Shown here in pieces: positions 24,577 through 37,613 of a stretch of 64,000 nucleotides of DNA. The stretch lies in assembly GCA_026874595.1 (NCBI GenBank), contig CM049306.1, forward strand, positions 21,011,019-21,075,018, in the 5' to 3' direction. How positions within the stretch are numbered: the first letter of the stretch is position 1; each line of letters starts with the position of its first letter. Below the pieces are notes generated by a model that worked only from the letters and a program-made list of their open reading frames with translations, had not been told where the DNA came from and searched no databases. Source of the DNA: Sipunculus nudus (Eukaryota; Annelida; Sipuncula; Golfingiida; Sipunculidae). A program made the position numbers and the translations under genes.

Positions 24577-27500
24577 CAGCCACTGTGCTAATATCCACCA
24601 GTGTGTTATGTGTATCTGATGCATTTATGAACCACAGTCATTGCCTTTGTGCTTCGCAGGAAAGATAGTCGCGTCCTGAGGATACTCCAAACGGATTACA
24701 GAAAAGTGAGGTGACATTCGATATTACGCTTCACTTAAGACATAATACCCTCTGTCCGCACCAGGGGGCACTTGGCATAGATTATGACTGCCTGCCTTCA
24801 TGAATATTCATGAGGGATGGTACACAGAGGGCAGCTTTGTATAGTAGATTTTCAGGATGTATAGTTTGTAGACATTGCAGGATATTTCATGAATGATATT
24901 TGCTAACACAAACCCAAAATTACAACAAAAATACATTGCTGCACCAAGTTACATCAAAATATATATCACAGACAGATATGAAATATTCTCATGAACATCT
25001 AGCCATTTGTTTGAAAAGAAAGTATTTTTTAAGCTGGCATGAAAATCAAATCACCAGGGTTTAAAAAGTTCATAGTTGAATTTAACAGGGTCAGGTTTTT
25101 AAAATGGGTACATTTAGCTTGTTTTTTTTTTTGGTTATGAGGTTAATATAGTTAGACCACCGCAATATTGGTCGCATTCCCAACAAAAGCCCCTCTGTGG
25201 TTTTAGGTAGTTAACAATTTTACCACCAAGGGGTCTGTTACAAAAGCCTGACTTAAGTCATGTTGAGGACACAAGTCCAGAGGTATATTTCTGTCTTCAT
25301 GGTAACCATTCTGACATCACAATGGCAACCCCAGCCTGAAGTCCAAACATTTTTTTTTGCTACAGACCCCAGGGTAAGGCAAATCATCATCATTCATGTG
25401 CTGCAACATTTATACCACTCCTGATTGTTTAGAACTAAACTTGCCGTTCACATGATGTGGTTCATTACCACAATCCTTGCTTTAATTCATGCTCTGCTTA
25501 GTATAAAATAATGTGCAAATCCTAAATATTCCTGGGATAAGGTCAGTATTTTTAGCATCTCAGTATATACTTTTCATATATCATATTATGAGAAAGTATT
25601 AAAGTTACCATATCTTGCCTGTCCAGTATGTGATGTTTGAGGCAATAGATATCCTTAGTTGTCACCAGTGGATATATTTGCTCCATATATCCTCTGATGT
25701 CATCAGTTTAGGTATTTGGTCCTTAACCATTGTTACCTAGTGCTGTTGAAAACACTGTTCTTTATTCCCTTAGGATCCCTGTTGAATTTTGAAGTATCAA
25801 AAGTTTAAAATAGATGGTTTCATAATAGTTTCAAAGTAATTTTGTGTCAATTTTGTATCATCTGGGTTAAACAGTGACACACGCAAGAAATAAAAAATAA
25901 ATACCTCCTAGACATGTTCTGTATGTCGGGTAAATTTGGGGTCGTTGCAAACAGATGGCCGTGGGTGATGGATTGATGAAAATTTTCTGAACAGCGCCTT
26001 CAGTTATCAAAGTCATGTACAAGACCGCGCTAAGAACGTTCGTATCGAATGTTTTAATTTAAATATTGCCATTTGGGAGCCAGCGTAAAGTCAAGCAATC
26101 AGTTCCAAAGTTCGAGAGGTATGTTGAAATTACCTTAGAACTGAAAAATGGGGAGGCCACAGGCATGCTGAACAACCGCTATGCGTACATATTTATATTA
26201 GTTCCTCTTCCATCTGGCAGAGGTCAGTACCGGTCAGAGACTGCGCAGTGGCCCAGGACAAATGACAAAGGTTCCCCACTCGGGGGCGCGACTAGTTCAT
26301 TGCAACTATTTAATGTTGGTAATACCATTAGTTTTATTATTTTCCCGTGTAATATTCGATGATATCAGGGATCACCAAACTACAGAAAAATAAACCGCGT
26401 CCCCGCCAATTCATTATACAAGCAAGAAGACACATTCGTTAGGAAGAAGTTTCTTGTGCGACATGTGCTACAACTGGACAGTTTGGCTTAACATCCATGC
26501 GAGTGTTCATGAGTAAAATCGCTTTTAAGATTTTATACAAAACACGTCCCTCTGTCCAGTTGCATATCTGGAGAAAATCCTCATAGGAGCGATTTTCTTG
26601 TCGGGCAAATTTTCTCAGTCTGCATAAACTTAGGGATTTCTGACAAAATAACGTCAGTCTAGAGCCTTTCTTTTTTGGAGTGAAATAATCACATTTTAGC
26701 CACAGAAACACGCACGAGTAATGAATAGCATAAGATGATAATAAAGTTACAATTGCTGTTGATGTTTAACATATCAGTAATTATCATAGAATATTGTTTG
26801 TTACCTTAACAGTTTGCTATCAGATGGAGGGGCTGGAGCCTAGTACCTCATTTAGGTAATTTCAGTATGAAGCCAGGTGCCATGGTAACGTTATTGCATC
26901 ATAATGGTTACCATGGTCGTCATGATTAATCATACGTGTAGGACTGGTTAAAATTTGATTAAAACAGATCAGTCTTTATTTGGATACAACTTATTTGGAA
27001 TAATCCGTGGTTTATCCTTACCTAGTCCGGCAATTTGTTAAAGAGTCACGGAGACCTGTTAAGATCCTCGTTTCAGTAGTGATTTCATGAGACGTATCCT
27101 TCAGTAAAGGATTCATAGTGACGTAATATTGTTGATGATGTTGTTGTTAGTCTTGATAGATTTTAACATTGGTTTGTGGTCTGTTCAAATCACTGAAATG
27201 AATATAATAATTATTTTTCTTCTGTACTACCAGGAGTACTTTTCCAGTATCTGTATGTACATGTGTATGGACCATCTTCATCATTGGAGTGATTGGATCA
27301 CGTTCTGTCAAAGTATCTCATCATTAACCCATTGTATAAATGATTTAATTATGTTATGGGTTTACAATGATACATGGTTTTCTAACTAAAATAATACCTT
27401 TTACATCATGTTAGGACTTGGGAGAGAATATATGACGTCGGAAGTACACTCAGAATGAGTATTTAAACTGTCTTAGAAAAAATGCAAACTCGTTGTAGAG

Positions 27501-28290
27501 TCGGTGGTATCCACATAATGCTATCATTGTCTTCTGTTGCAAGCATATTCCCAGTAACTAATTTATTAACTATATATAAATATGCACTGTGTATTACCAA
27601 TGCTTGGAGAAAGGGTTTTTCCACATACTAGGTTGACAGCTCGAATATTATTTATAATGAGAATAATACTTTCACTGATAGTTACCATTAACCTTTTCGT
27701 ATTGGTCCATCCTTTGTCGTAATGGCGGACCTGTTTATTTTCTGGTGAGATCATTTCATATCATGAAATTGAATTAACAGGACTTTCCTACTATACCAGC
27801 GACATCTATCTGTGCATCGACAAACTAAGTTATATCTCATAAGATTAAAGTGAAAAAAAAACTCTTTTTCTTTAATGATGTGGCTCCCGTCGTCATCTCC
27901 GGTTTGAATTTGATGTCACTTGGCAGCCCCCACGATGAGAACATTAGTTTACACCCACGCAGACGACCATAAGTCATGGCCTTGGAAAAGCGCGTTAATA
28001 CCTTTTTGCCATTGGAAGTTTCGGCGTTAGGGTTTCTGTTCAGAGGTCACCACCGCCAGTTATAATTTACAATGATACATTAATACCAAGTAACGATCTG
28101 TGCAGAACTCACTGTTTAATAGTTCTGTACTAGCCAACCAAAACTCGAGTTTTTGGATTTACTGGCATGCCGAAAATATTGTCGAAGGTCAGAGTTGTTC
28201 CTGCTGTCTTTACAAAGTGGTCGCGTTTCATTTCTCCTTGTCCATTTCATTCAACAAGACGGATGAAATGGATTAGTGGGAAGAATTTAA
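24577..28290. other. Intergenic DNA 3' of the ASB-like gene
   Basis: Downstream flank, probably including the ASB 3' UTR. Possible AATAAA signals lie at 25889-25894 and 25897-25902, but the cleavage site is not determinable. A CTCF-like motif is at 24758-24771 and an inverted repeat of an RFX-like half site at 26880-26916. The open frames at 26066-26362 (plus) and 26439-26711 (minus) match nothing I recognise. Confidence 0.4.
24758..24771 (+). promoter_or_regulatory. CTCF-like motif
   Basis: GCACCAGGGGGCAC matches CCRSYAGRKGGCRS except for the first base. It lies about 180 bp past the ASB stop codon. Occupancy is inferred only. Confidence 0.35.
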
Positions 28291-28299
28291 TGAGATAGT

Positions 28300-28572
28300 G
28301 CCTTAAGCTAAGATTCCAAGTTCACGGAATGCGGACCCAGCATGCGGACTGCAAATAAAAGGCGATATTGTCCAAATAAATAGGTGAGATTCCATATTTG
28401 CGGAACCGGCATGCGGAATGCGTAACCGGCAAAACGAATCGCCGCATGTGGCGATGTTTGCCGGTCCCCCATGTTATCCCGGAGCGACACGTAGAACTTG
28501 TGCATGTTGCCGTGCCGGTACATACGAAATCTCTCATCACGCATTCCGTGCATATGGAATCATGGCTTGAGA
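28300..28572. mobile_element. Candidate MITE with imperfect terminal inverted repeats
   Basis: The left end (CTTAAGCTAAGATTCCAAG then TTCACGGAATGCG) and the reverse complement of the right end (CTCAAGCCATGATTCCATA then TGCACGGAATGCG) pair over about 30 bp. An internal copy of 'gattccata...gcggaatgcg' starts near 28389. No exact target-site duplication could be fixed. The element is GC-richer than its flanks. Open frames on both strands (28308-28553 minus, 28398-28721 plus) are probably shadows of the repeat. Confidence 0.5.
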
Positions 28573-30868
28573 AGTGTAACGTAACCAGAACAGGGGAGCG
28601 GGGAACGATCTTTTTATGTTATAGCAGTTTTGTGAAAAGGCTATATTCTGTTCTATATGACAAGGCACCATTAGGCTACCACGTTATAAAAGATACTGTA
28701 TATCTAAAATGGGTAGTTTAGACTCGGTTGCGGTAAATCTGAAAGTTCAAAGCTGAATCGCTTTTCCAGATAATCTTAGTAGTATCACAATGGTGAAATC
28801 CTTAGGGGTCAATCACCTGTATGTCTTAAGCTTCTCAGAGATGAGGTCAGAAATGGTTCCATCCTCAGAACCGATCCAAAGCATCCATTCTTTAATTAAT
28901 TGTTACTGTCATGTCCACAGAATATTAGTGATGTTGTAATATGGGAGTTTGACTCGGACCGGCCAGTAGCTTCATTTGATTCCATGCTGTGTCATAAATT
29001 CTTGTACGATATGGTCTGGAGACTTCTGCTGCCGAATACAAATATCCAAGATCTGTTAATTAAATATGCTGGAGTATATCCCCCAGCAGTGGTGAATGTG
29101 CGTTAACGTATATGTTAAGAGGTCTGCGTGTTGTAGCTGTATTTTGTTATCATTGCCATTGCCTGTGTGTAATTAACGAGTCAAACATGTAGCTGCTCTC
29201 TCTCTCTCTCTCGTTTGTCCTCTGATGAGCAGCGGTTTCAGGGATTTTCAGTGCAGCTATGTTTACAGACACATAGCTAGCTAACATTTCCGCCGTGCCC
29301 GGGATATTTCCACCATGTGGAACGGTATATATTTTACAAAATTGTGGTCTGATATTCACAAATCTTCGTAAGGTTAGGGCATGGCAGTTTTTTTTTTTTT
29401 TTTTTTGGGGGGGGGGGGGGGGGGTTGGGGGGACACATTAGGTCCAAAATGAGACTTGATGACGCCACGTCATGGCGCACGTGATGTCTTAAAGGCTGCT
29501 AGGTATGAAATGGTTCGATAAGCGTTTCAGCGCTAACTTATGCCATATATGGATTCATGCTAGCTTAATTCTCGTTATTCCTATCCCACGCGTAGTGCTG
29601 ATCGGCCAGTGCTTTAATTTGTCGATAATAAAATCAAAGAACTCATACTGGTAAAACTGTTTTCTTTAATTGTTCTGCTTTGCAGCAACAAAACAAAAGT
29701 CCATTAGATATGTATATATTTATACTAAAATATGACTAATCATAAACGTAACTGAGGCCCGAAAGAAATCCGGTAATTTTGTACTGCATATTACGCATGC
29801 GCAGCTTTCGCCTCCGGGCCTTGTGGATATTTAGTTAACCAAGGCGTAAGGACATTCGACTGCTTGGCTTTTTATTCCAAGCCGCCTCAAAGGGGGTCAC
29901 GTGTAATTAAAGCCGGCGGCTTACTATTTTATGAAACTGTTATCGACAACCTGGTCATCAGTAACAGCATATATGTTATCAAATGCCCAGCAGATAAATA
30001 GGGTCTTCATCATAATCAGGGGGGTCACATATGGTTCTTGCCAGATGGTTTCCGTAGAAAATCCCGTGCGGGAATATACTGCTGGGTGCCAGACAGGCAC
30101 AGAATTTATTTGTATATACGATAGCTTGATGATCTGTCCGGAATAGAATTTTATTTCATGTCTTCGTCCATCTACTTGGTGTACACTTTCCATATTTTTT
30201 TTTTGCATGGATGTACAGTTCTGAAATGTTAATGAGAGCATGTGTAGGTATCAGAGGAAACAATCACCGCTCTTTTTAAAAATAAAATGTATTACTAGAC
30301 TTGTTTTTACTTCATTTTATCGATGTGCGGTGTTATAAGGCAACTGTGATAATGACGACATCCGAAAACAAAGGCCATTGAAAGAACGGTAAAAGCTTTC
30401 ATGTGGTGTGTTTATCAGTGTATGTGTGAGCCCCGTTATGATATGAAGGTGCATTGCTCTGATCTGTCTAAAATTATATCTTCCTGATAAAACAAGGTAT
30501 CAATCAATAATTCTCACACGAAAGTTCTGACCATGATATGTGCACAGGGACGGATTTGACATTAAGAGCTTCTTAAAAAATCATCTTTTATAGAGCAATT
30601 CTTGTCCCCCTTTCACTCTCCTGCATCCAATTTGTCCTGAAAATGTTGAGCATGTTGGATCTTTGATCGCTACCACTGCCATCTGCCGGAGATTACATGA
30701 ACTTAAATTTGCCACATTTATCAATCGCCTCTGAGAAAATCTGCAGTGTTTGCTTCATATGAAAAGCAGAGATTGCTGAGATTCCATACTTTGTCACATA
30801 TTGCCTTGAGTTGAATTATTTTTGTAAGACGCCTGCGTCTCACTTGTCTAGTTACCATAGTGAAGATA
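28573..30868. other. Intergenic DNA with simple repeats and an NRF1-like site
   Basis: Contains a (CT) run near 29199-29213, a junction of 19 T and 18 G at 29388-29424, an NRF1-like palindrome ACGCATGCGCAG near 29793-29804 and a CTCF-like motif at 30676-30689. Open frames such as 28900-29106 (plus) and 29924-30241 (minus) show no recognisable domain. No gene is supported. Confidence 0.4.
30676..30689 (-). promoter_or_regulatory. CTCF-like motif
   Basis: The minus strand reads CCGGCAGATGGCAG, a full match to CCRSYAGRKGGCRS. It lies about 180 bp downstream of the putative last exon of the nearer Cys-rich gene. Occupancy is inferred only. Confidence 0.35.
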
Positions 30869-33759
30869 TCAGTGGAGGGTTAACGGAGAAATCCATACAA
30901 CCAGATTATATCTGAAATGGAAAAAAAATCAATTTTTAAATTAAAAAAGTATTTGGTAAAAAATTAACGTCTAATTATCTCTCATTGACTTAAATTTATG
31001 CAACAGAAACAGACAATAAAGTATAAATTTACATGGATTTGAGTATTCAAAAGGAAAGGAAAAACTTTTCCAAACAGTATGTGTTTCAAATTAAATATCA
31101 ATGTTTATCTTCTGAATTTCTGCGGCCAAGTTTCCTGTGAAAAGATAATTTTGAAAACTTCCCTTAAAAGTTATGCACTGAATACTTTGTGTGCAAATAT
31201 CTCGAACAGTGTATATATATATCAATATATATTTTTATGTATATATATGTGTGAGTGTGTGTGTGTGTTTACTTCCAGGTATTCTACCGGTATTTCTTTG
31301 ATATGAGATCCCACATATCACAGGTTTAATAATGTTTCATAGCAACTTACGCAATGAGCAACCACGAAGGGACTAAAGCGCCACCTGCCGACCGTAGTTG
31401 TTGACAGTCCAATTGAGTCATGTTTTGGGTACTTTCAGGTATCCTCTCCCAGTAGTCGACGCAACAGTAAGTGTTGGTCACGTGACCGCAGCAATACCCT
31501 CCTGTCCCACAGTCCTCCCCGGGTCTCCAAAACCCACCAGTGTCACAGTAATCAGGGCAGCGTTCCCCGGACACTGGAATGGTGATTGCAACAGGAGAGG
31601 TTACCTTGGATTTCTTGCACTACACGTTAAGGTTCATTCTAACGATATCCATTCAGACATAAATCAGTAACCACCAGTGGTAAGAATAGGTTGTAAAATC
31701 AGAACAGATGATTAAAAGAAGAAAATCAACCGAAGATCGATTATTAATCGATTATTTTATGCACCTATATATCCCTGAAATTTGCTGTATAGTATTATAC
31801 TTAATCTATTGACTGATCAAATTCAGCCTGACTTGTACATCAGCTGACAGTTCGAGGTTACGGCCAGGTTGTCGAGGTTACGGTCAGGTTGTCGAGGTTA
31901 CGGTCAGGTTGTTGACGCTTTTTCGCTGCACAAGGTTAATGCTGTCCACTACCCGGGTTCCGTCTTTTTGTCCCTTCTTTAACCCTGACAGAATTAGAAT
32001 ATATTTTTTTCCGGATATAATATGACTATTTTTCATGTGCATACATAATCGTTTGTGATCAATTATTGAAAAAATGGAATCGATTTAATCACTTATGAAA
32101 GATAACGACCAGTCATCGATATATTCGATCAATTTGAACACCTAACCTCTCATACCTGACACGTCACATATGTTTTTAAACTCTGGATACGTATTACCTT
32201 CATATTATCTCAGGCCAATTGGAAGCAGAGGTCAAAGGCTCATTATATTTTATTGAACAACCACGCGTTATCAACTTTAATATAAAATATAAGTAGGTTG
32301 CACAAAACTCCAGTCAGTCAGTTCAAGAAAATGATGTTCCCTGTTAGAAAAGTAATCAAGGTCTATTTCAACGCTGACATGGCGACAGCTCGACACATCC
32401 AGGCTGGCGCAGCTCGTCGATTTTTTCCCGGCGCTCCATGAAAATGAACACAAGATAAATCCAGCGAGTTGATGCAGCAACGCCCTCAGTAACCGGTTCG
32501 TGGGACGGGCTTGCCATCTGGCGTCGTATCGCGTAAGCGTTTGAAAAGTTAGGCGACCAATTTAGTCAATAATGTTATTACATTTGTTTATTGACCAGTC
32601 GTACGTGAAAATTTGGGAGACTGTTTAAAAACGATATGCTCTACTTTGCTGAAATGTATGAAACTTTGATCTTAAATTTCTTCTTTATTCTTTTTACCTC
32701 CGATCAGGCATAAGTTCTTTAAGTTCATTGTTTAAATAACCACTTTCTTTATATCTTTAATCAATAAATGTATACTTGTTGTATGTTTTCAGTCATCTGC
32801 CCATGCAATAATACTTGCCAGTTTTGACCCCCAAAAAATAAAAGGAACCTATGAGTGAAACCAATAGAAGTCCAAATGAAGCCACGTGTGTCACAGGAAT
32901 CTATGAAAGAAACCGTGCAGAGACATCCAAATGAAGCCATATGTGGCACAGAAGTATGTGAAAGAAGCTGTGCAGAATAGAAATCCATAAATGAAATCCA
33001 AAAATCCACAGCGAAGTCCTAATGAAGCCACATGTGTCACAGAAATCTAGGAAAGAAACCGTGCAGAGAAGTCCAATGAAGCCATATGTGTCACAGAAAC
33101 CTATGAAAGAACCATTGCAGAGAAGTCCAGATGAAGCCAAATGTGTCACAGGGCGCTATTAACCACAAAGAAGAGAAACTCCAAACGAAGCCATCTGTGG
33201 CACAGCAGAAGATGTAAACAAAGTAATGTGGGTTTGCAAAACAGAGGTGTATCTTATACACGATATACTTTTGCAATGGTTATTATAGTATATAAAATTC
33301 CCCGTATCCAGATACGTTGTTTTACATGACATTAAAGGAGAAATAAATTAATATGTTACAGGACAAATGAAGCAGGAAAACGCAGAAGAGCTGCCTATTT
33401 ATAAAGCTCAAGTTGTTTTTTTGTATTCCGGATTTTATACCTACCTTGGGTGACCAATGACCATGCATACATTCTTGTGGCTCAAGAACACATTAATTTA
33501 GGTTTAATAAATAATTATAGATGTTTAAGCATTACGTTCTTGAAACACAAGGAATGTTCTCAAACATTAGATAGTTCAATAGGTCATATGTAAATTCCGC
33601 TATAACCGGCCCTTTCATTGATATCAACTGCTAGTTAGGTTCAAGATCTTTTCATATTCGTCCATTGTACTTTTCTTAAACTTCAAACAGTCTCACCTAC
33701 TCACCATTTGCAATAACCAAGGCGACCCATAACAGGCAAGCAATCCCAAAAGAACCCAT
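30869..33759 (-). CDS. Small secreted/membrane Cys-rich protein, STMC6 (Shisa/CYYR/WBP1)-like, paralogue B
   Basis: Exon 1, 33759-33705, encodes a signal peptide (MGSFGIACLLWVALVIAN) and ends phase 1 at a GTGAGT donor. Exon 2, 31573-31351, encodes a Cys-rich module: CPDYC, GEDCGTGGYCCG, TYCCVDYW, then an N-glycosylation site NMT and an eighth cysteine in LDCQQL. It ends phase 2 at GTAAGT. A tentative last exon, 30911-30869, adds a short hydrophobic tail (YNLVVWISPLTLH) and a stop. The CxxxC, C, CC, CC layout resembles the extracellular part of Shisa, CYYR1 and WBP1/VOPP1 proteins, which have one membrane span after it. No PY-rich cytoplasmic tail is seen. Function is unknown. It is a tandem paralogue of the gene at 35284-37957, with the same exon phases. 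Intron 1 holds a tandem array (32850-33210). Exons 1 and 2 are well supported, the last exon weakly. Confidence 0.6.
31205..31272. repeat. Dinucleotide repeat tract (TA then GT)
   Basis: Interrupted TA repeats pass into a GT tract, in the intron between exon 2 and the putative exon 3 of paralogue B. Confidence 0.8.
31852..31911. repeat. Three tandem copies of a 20-bp unit
   Basis: TCGAGGTTACGGTCAGGTTG is repeated three times head to tail with two or three substitutions. It lies in intron 1 of paralogue B. Confidence 0.9.
32850..33210. repeat. Tandem array, about 57-bp unit, in intron 1 of paralogue B
   Basis: About six copies of a unit built from 'agtccaaatgaagcca', 'atgtgtcacagaaatctat' and 'gaaagaaaccgtgcagaga'. 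Periodic open frames on the minus strand (32761-33009, 32901-33149, 33091-33276) derive from it and are not genes. Confidence 0.85.
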
Positions 33760-33886
33760 AACACCTCTGGAGTCTTTTCGTTAACTTGTAAACAAGGTCC
33801 CAACCTCCATTAATACAAGTAACAAGTCTCGTTAATGTGATCGAGTCTTATCTGTTGTTCACAGTGACGGCGCCACAGGAACACAG

Positions 33887-33898
33887 TGCGCATGCGCG
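33887..33898. promoter_or_regulatory. NRF1-like palindrome upstream of paralogue B
   Basis: TGCGCATGCGCG matches the NRF1 consensus YGCGCAYGCGCR. It is 128 bp upstream of the predicted signal-peptide ATG at 33759. Binding is inferred. Confidence 0.5.
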
Positions 33899-33899
33899 G

Positions 33900-35283
33900 A
33901 CGAAGGTCAAGTGAGGCTTGATAATGATAACACACATACACAAGGTAACGGTAGTAAAGGCACCATTATAACATTTTGTGTGACTGGCAGCTATATGGCG
34001 TATTTTCCGGGATATCTGTGTTTCATCCTTGTGAAAGAGATGGTCTATTCTCGATATTCTTAACCACTGGTATCTTTATTTCCCGCGAAATATATTTAAA
34101 ATAAACGTTAATTAAGTCGGAACGGTTTGCACTAGCAACATCGCCAAAGGAAATTCTTCTACTGAAAATAACATCTAGCGAATACACACTTTTACAAAGA
34201 TAACCGGCAGTGTTTCTAAAATAACGAGGGGAATCTTTTCTGTAAAATTTTCTGCAAATTGTTTGCATCGTTAACAAACTGAATTAAAAATGAAATGTTC
34301 TGTGGTTTTGCCCTGATAGGGACAGTCACACCAAAACCCTCTGAGATTTAGCCTAAGATGTCATTAACTTATAAATGTGTTAATGAAACGGCTGAGCATC
34401 TGTTTTGTCGCGGAAACCTTGTCCTGTCGTGAACTATTGTGAAATGGCTTTGTTATTGCACATAAAGAATAATTCCCATGGGCATACGTCCAAAGCAGGG
34501 GAATTACAGGATATGAGAATACGGGGGCAGAGGGAGAGTGGGAGATGGGATATTTCCTTCTCACATAGTGAAGAAATATTTAAAAAAAAATATTTTTGGA
34601 TGTATAAAATGTATCATGATGCAAAATCCGGCTCTGTCTTTTTCTGAATGAAGCGCTTATTGTTCTGTTTCCAAGGTTTTCGGGTCGGAGGGGGAGGGGC
34701 ATGTGCATTGCACTAATGATATACAGTCTCCTAACTTCACAGTCCTAAGAACTAATTAGTGCTAATTATTAAAAGGTTATTAGGAATAATTACCTCTTAC
34801 TGTTATTTGCAAAAATATATATCTTCTGATTGAATTCATGCCTGAAGGATTAAACGAAAACCGTGCCATAGTTTTACTACCACAATGAAATACAACACAG
34901 AGGTTGTTAAATTACTGAATATAACTTTTAATCACTGTTTCAAACAATATGTGAATGTACACGGAACCGTCCAGCAGCTCTTTAAGCGGGTTATCACAGT
35001 TCGTTTTGGCACGCGAGGTAACCTACACTATATAAATCTGCACACTGATATAATGAAGAGAAATAAAAGTAAATAAATAAACTTTTCTTATATTACAGAT
35101 CTTTTTAAGTATAAATTAAAAATGAAATTCATCCTTGTTCTTCTCTGTCACCATGACAATCACGTTCCGCTCCTGATATATGAATATATATGGTAATGAC
35201 CACGAATGAAATCCATTCTCGTTTCTCGTTTCATGCCACCAATATGTACCGTCACCTGGTGTCTGATTAAAGAACTGGCCATC
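33900..35283. other. Spacer between the two Cys-rich paralogues
   Basis: AT-rich DNA without a recognisable gene. Open frames at 34023-34277 (minus), 34364-34564 (minus) and 34405-34647 (plus) have no domain or splice context. Confidence 0.5.
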
Positions 35284-37557
35284 TCAAAGAAAACTGGATC
35301 TCGCTGCAAGGGCAATCGAAGAGGTAAGTGTGAACCTGCAAAGATGAACAGATAGAGTAACAAATTGTGATGAATTGAGTTTCTGCATACATATATAAAA
35401 ATATATTGCAAGAACCATGGACAGACTTAGAGTTGAGTAGAGAGGTCGGGTAACTTGTTTTTTTTTGTATCAGACGGTGGCATTTTGAGACCCTGTATTG
35501 ATAAACCATAAATTTTGTAGGGGGGAGGGGGCTATGGTGGTAGTAGTGGTTATGATTATAATTGTGCTTTTTCCACCTTTCTGGTCCGAAAAAATAACCT
35601 ATAAAATACCATGCAGAGAATGCATAAAAATTAAACACTTTTTTGTGTCATTAGGAGGTTTTGCTAAGTTTTTATGGTGATAAAAATTTATTTGTATTTT
35701 TATCGTTGTTTAGTATATATTAAAAAAGTGTTTTGTTGTTTTTGGTGTATAATGGTATAGATCTTATGATATAAACTTATGTTTTATAAAATATGGAAGG
35801 CTTTGCCGATGACTTTAATGTATGCCCGTCGTAACAATGTCAAGACCAAAGAAAAAAGATTGCCGGTAGAGTAAGTGAGCAAAGAAAGGGTTATGATTAA
35901 ATTTGAATGTTAAAACTAATCCTTAAATCGTTATATTGTCCTTGAAACATTAATTACAAGGCTGTTTATATGATTAGGAAAAAAATGAGACCTGTCTCAA
36001 ATGTGACTGTGAAAGTGGGGGAAATAAGGATAATATAACGTTGCAATTTGCCATAAAGGCAACCCCGTAATAACGTTGCATCGATTCGCTGCCCCTAATT
36101 TCTGTGGCACTTTTTCGTATTGGTAAATGAACACTTAGTCCTCGGCATTAGTGCTAATTGGAGTCCTTTCCTCGATCCCTTCTAATATTTCATAAAAAAA
36201 TGTGTTATATTTGGCCTTGTTTATTTGCACCAGTTCCAAATGGAAGCATGTTTCTATTGCCTCCTAGGAAATTCTGTGTTTACATCGACCATTTAATCAA
36301 AACAAATTGCCATCTCGCTCCGTAACTTTGGTCACAGATTCCGTAGAACAATTTATTATTATTATCTTTCTTTTTGTGTTTTGACAGAGATGGTTACGAT
36401 GGCTGTGTGAGGGTTCTGCTAGTAGTTATAGCTATGGCAGTTATGATAGTGAGAGTGACAGGAGATATGGCGGCATGGGTCACGAAATTATGATGGCGGC
36501 AGCAGAGGTAATGCCTTTAGAAGAGATACAGGGGAAACTAACGTAAAAATCACAGAAGTCCTGAGTATGACGACCGTGTGTGGATATTAGATAATTATGA
36601 GAAATCGACAATAATCAGATGTTGTGTACGATGATATTGTAATCGTCACCGTAATAGTTATCATAACAACAGTATCATTTCAATGTTTACTTAGCAAATT
36701 CAGTGTTGTTTTAATGTTATTAATATTAATAGTTAATAAACTCTTTTTAATGACCTTAAATATCTTAATAATCATGATTTTGATGATGACGACGATGGCG
36801 ATGGTAACATCAAGAAACATGATTGTGAAGAGGATTAACGGAATGTAAATAACTTAAAAGGCATTTTTGTGTCAATTCCGAAAAAAATATGTTGAAGTCT
36901 TCATTAAATTACGAATGAGATAGGCAAGTCGCTTAGTTCGGAATGCTGAAGAAATATCTGAAAACACGTATGGGCTATAAATAACAGCACTTGTAGTCAA
37001 ACCTATCGATAAAGAATAATTTTGGTAAGCAATTACAGAGTCATAATAAAAATATCAGGTTTACTCGTGCTTACCAGAGAAGATTGGCTGACATGTAGAT
37101 CACGTGACCAGTGTTCAGGCCTGCCAGGTATTTTTCTCTAACCTGAGAGCATTCCTCCACAGTCAGGTTACCCGGGAGATCGTACAGGTGTTCAAAGTAA
37201 TCTGTACAACAAGTCCGGTCAGTGGGAGACCCGCAGCAGTATCCCATGTCCCCGCAGTCCTCCACCTCTATGAAGTGGCCGGTCTGATTACAGTAGCTCG
37301 GACAGTGCTCACTCAGTGTTCCTATAAACACAAGCTATAGTCTTTAGAATCTTAACAAAGTGATCCCATACTCTAAGATATGATAATCATGGGCTCATGA
37401 CATTGGATCTGTGACATGTAGTTCATATGTCACTAACGTTTATGTATGTTTTTCTCTTCATGCTAATCTAACTAACATGTTACAATGACACCACTTCTGT
37501 TACTGCTGCTGTTGCTTCTACTACTACTACAATAACTACTACTGCCTCTACTACAAC

Positions 37558-37613
<56 letters not shown>

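Noticed and set aside
32761-33276. Several overlapping minus-strand ORFs with repeated C-D-T-x-G-F-I-x-T-S pattern
   Set aside because: Periodic with the 57-bp tandem array in intron 1 of the Cys-rich paralogue B.
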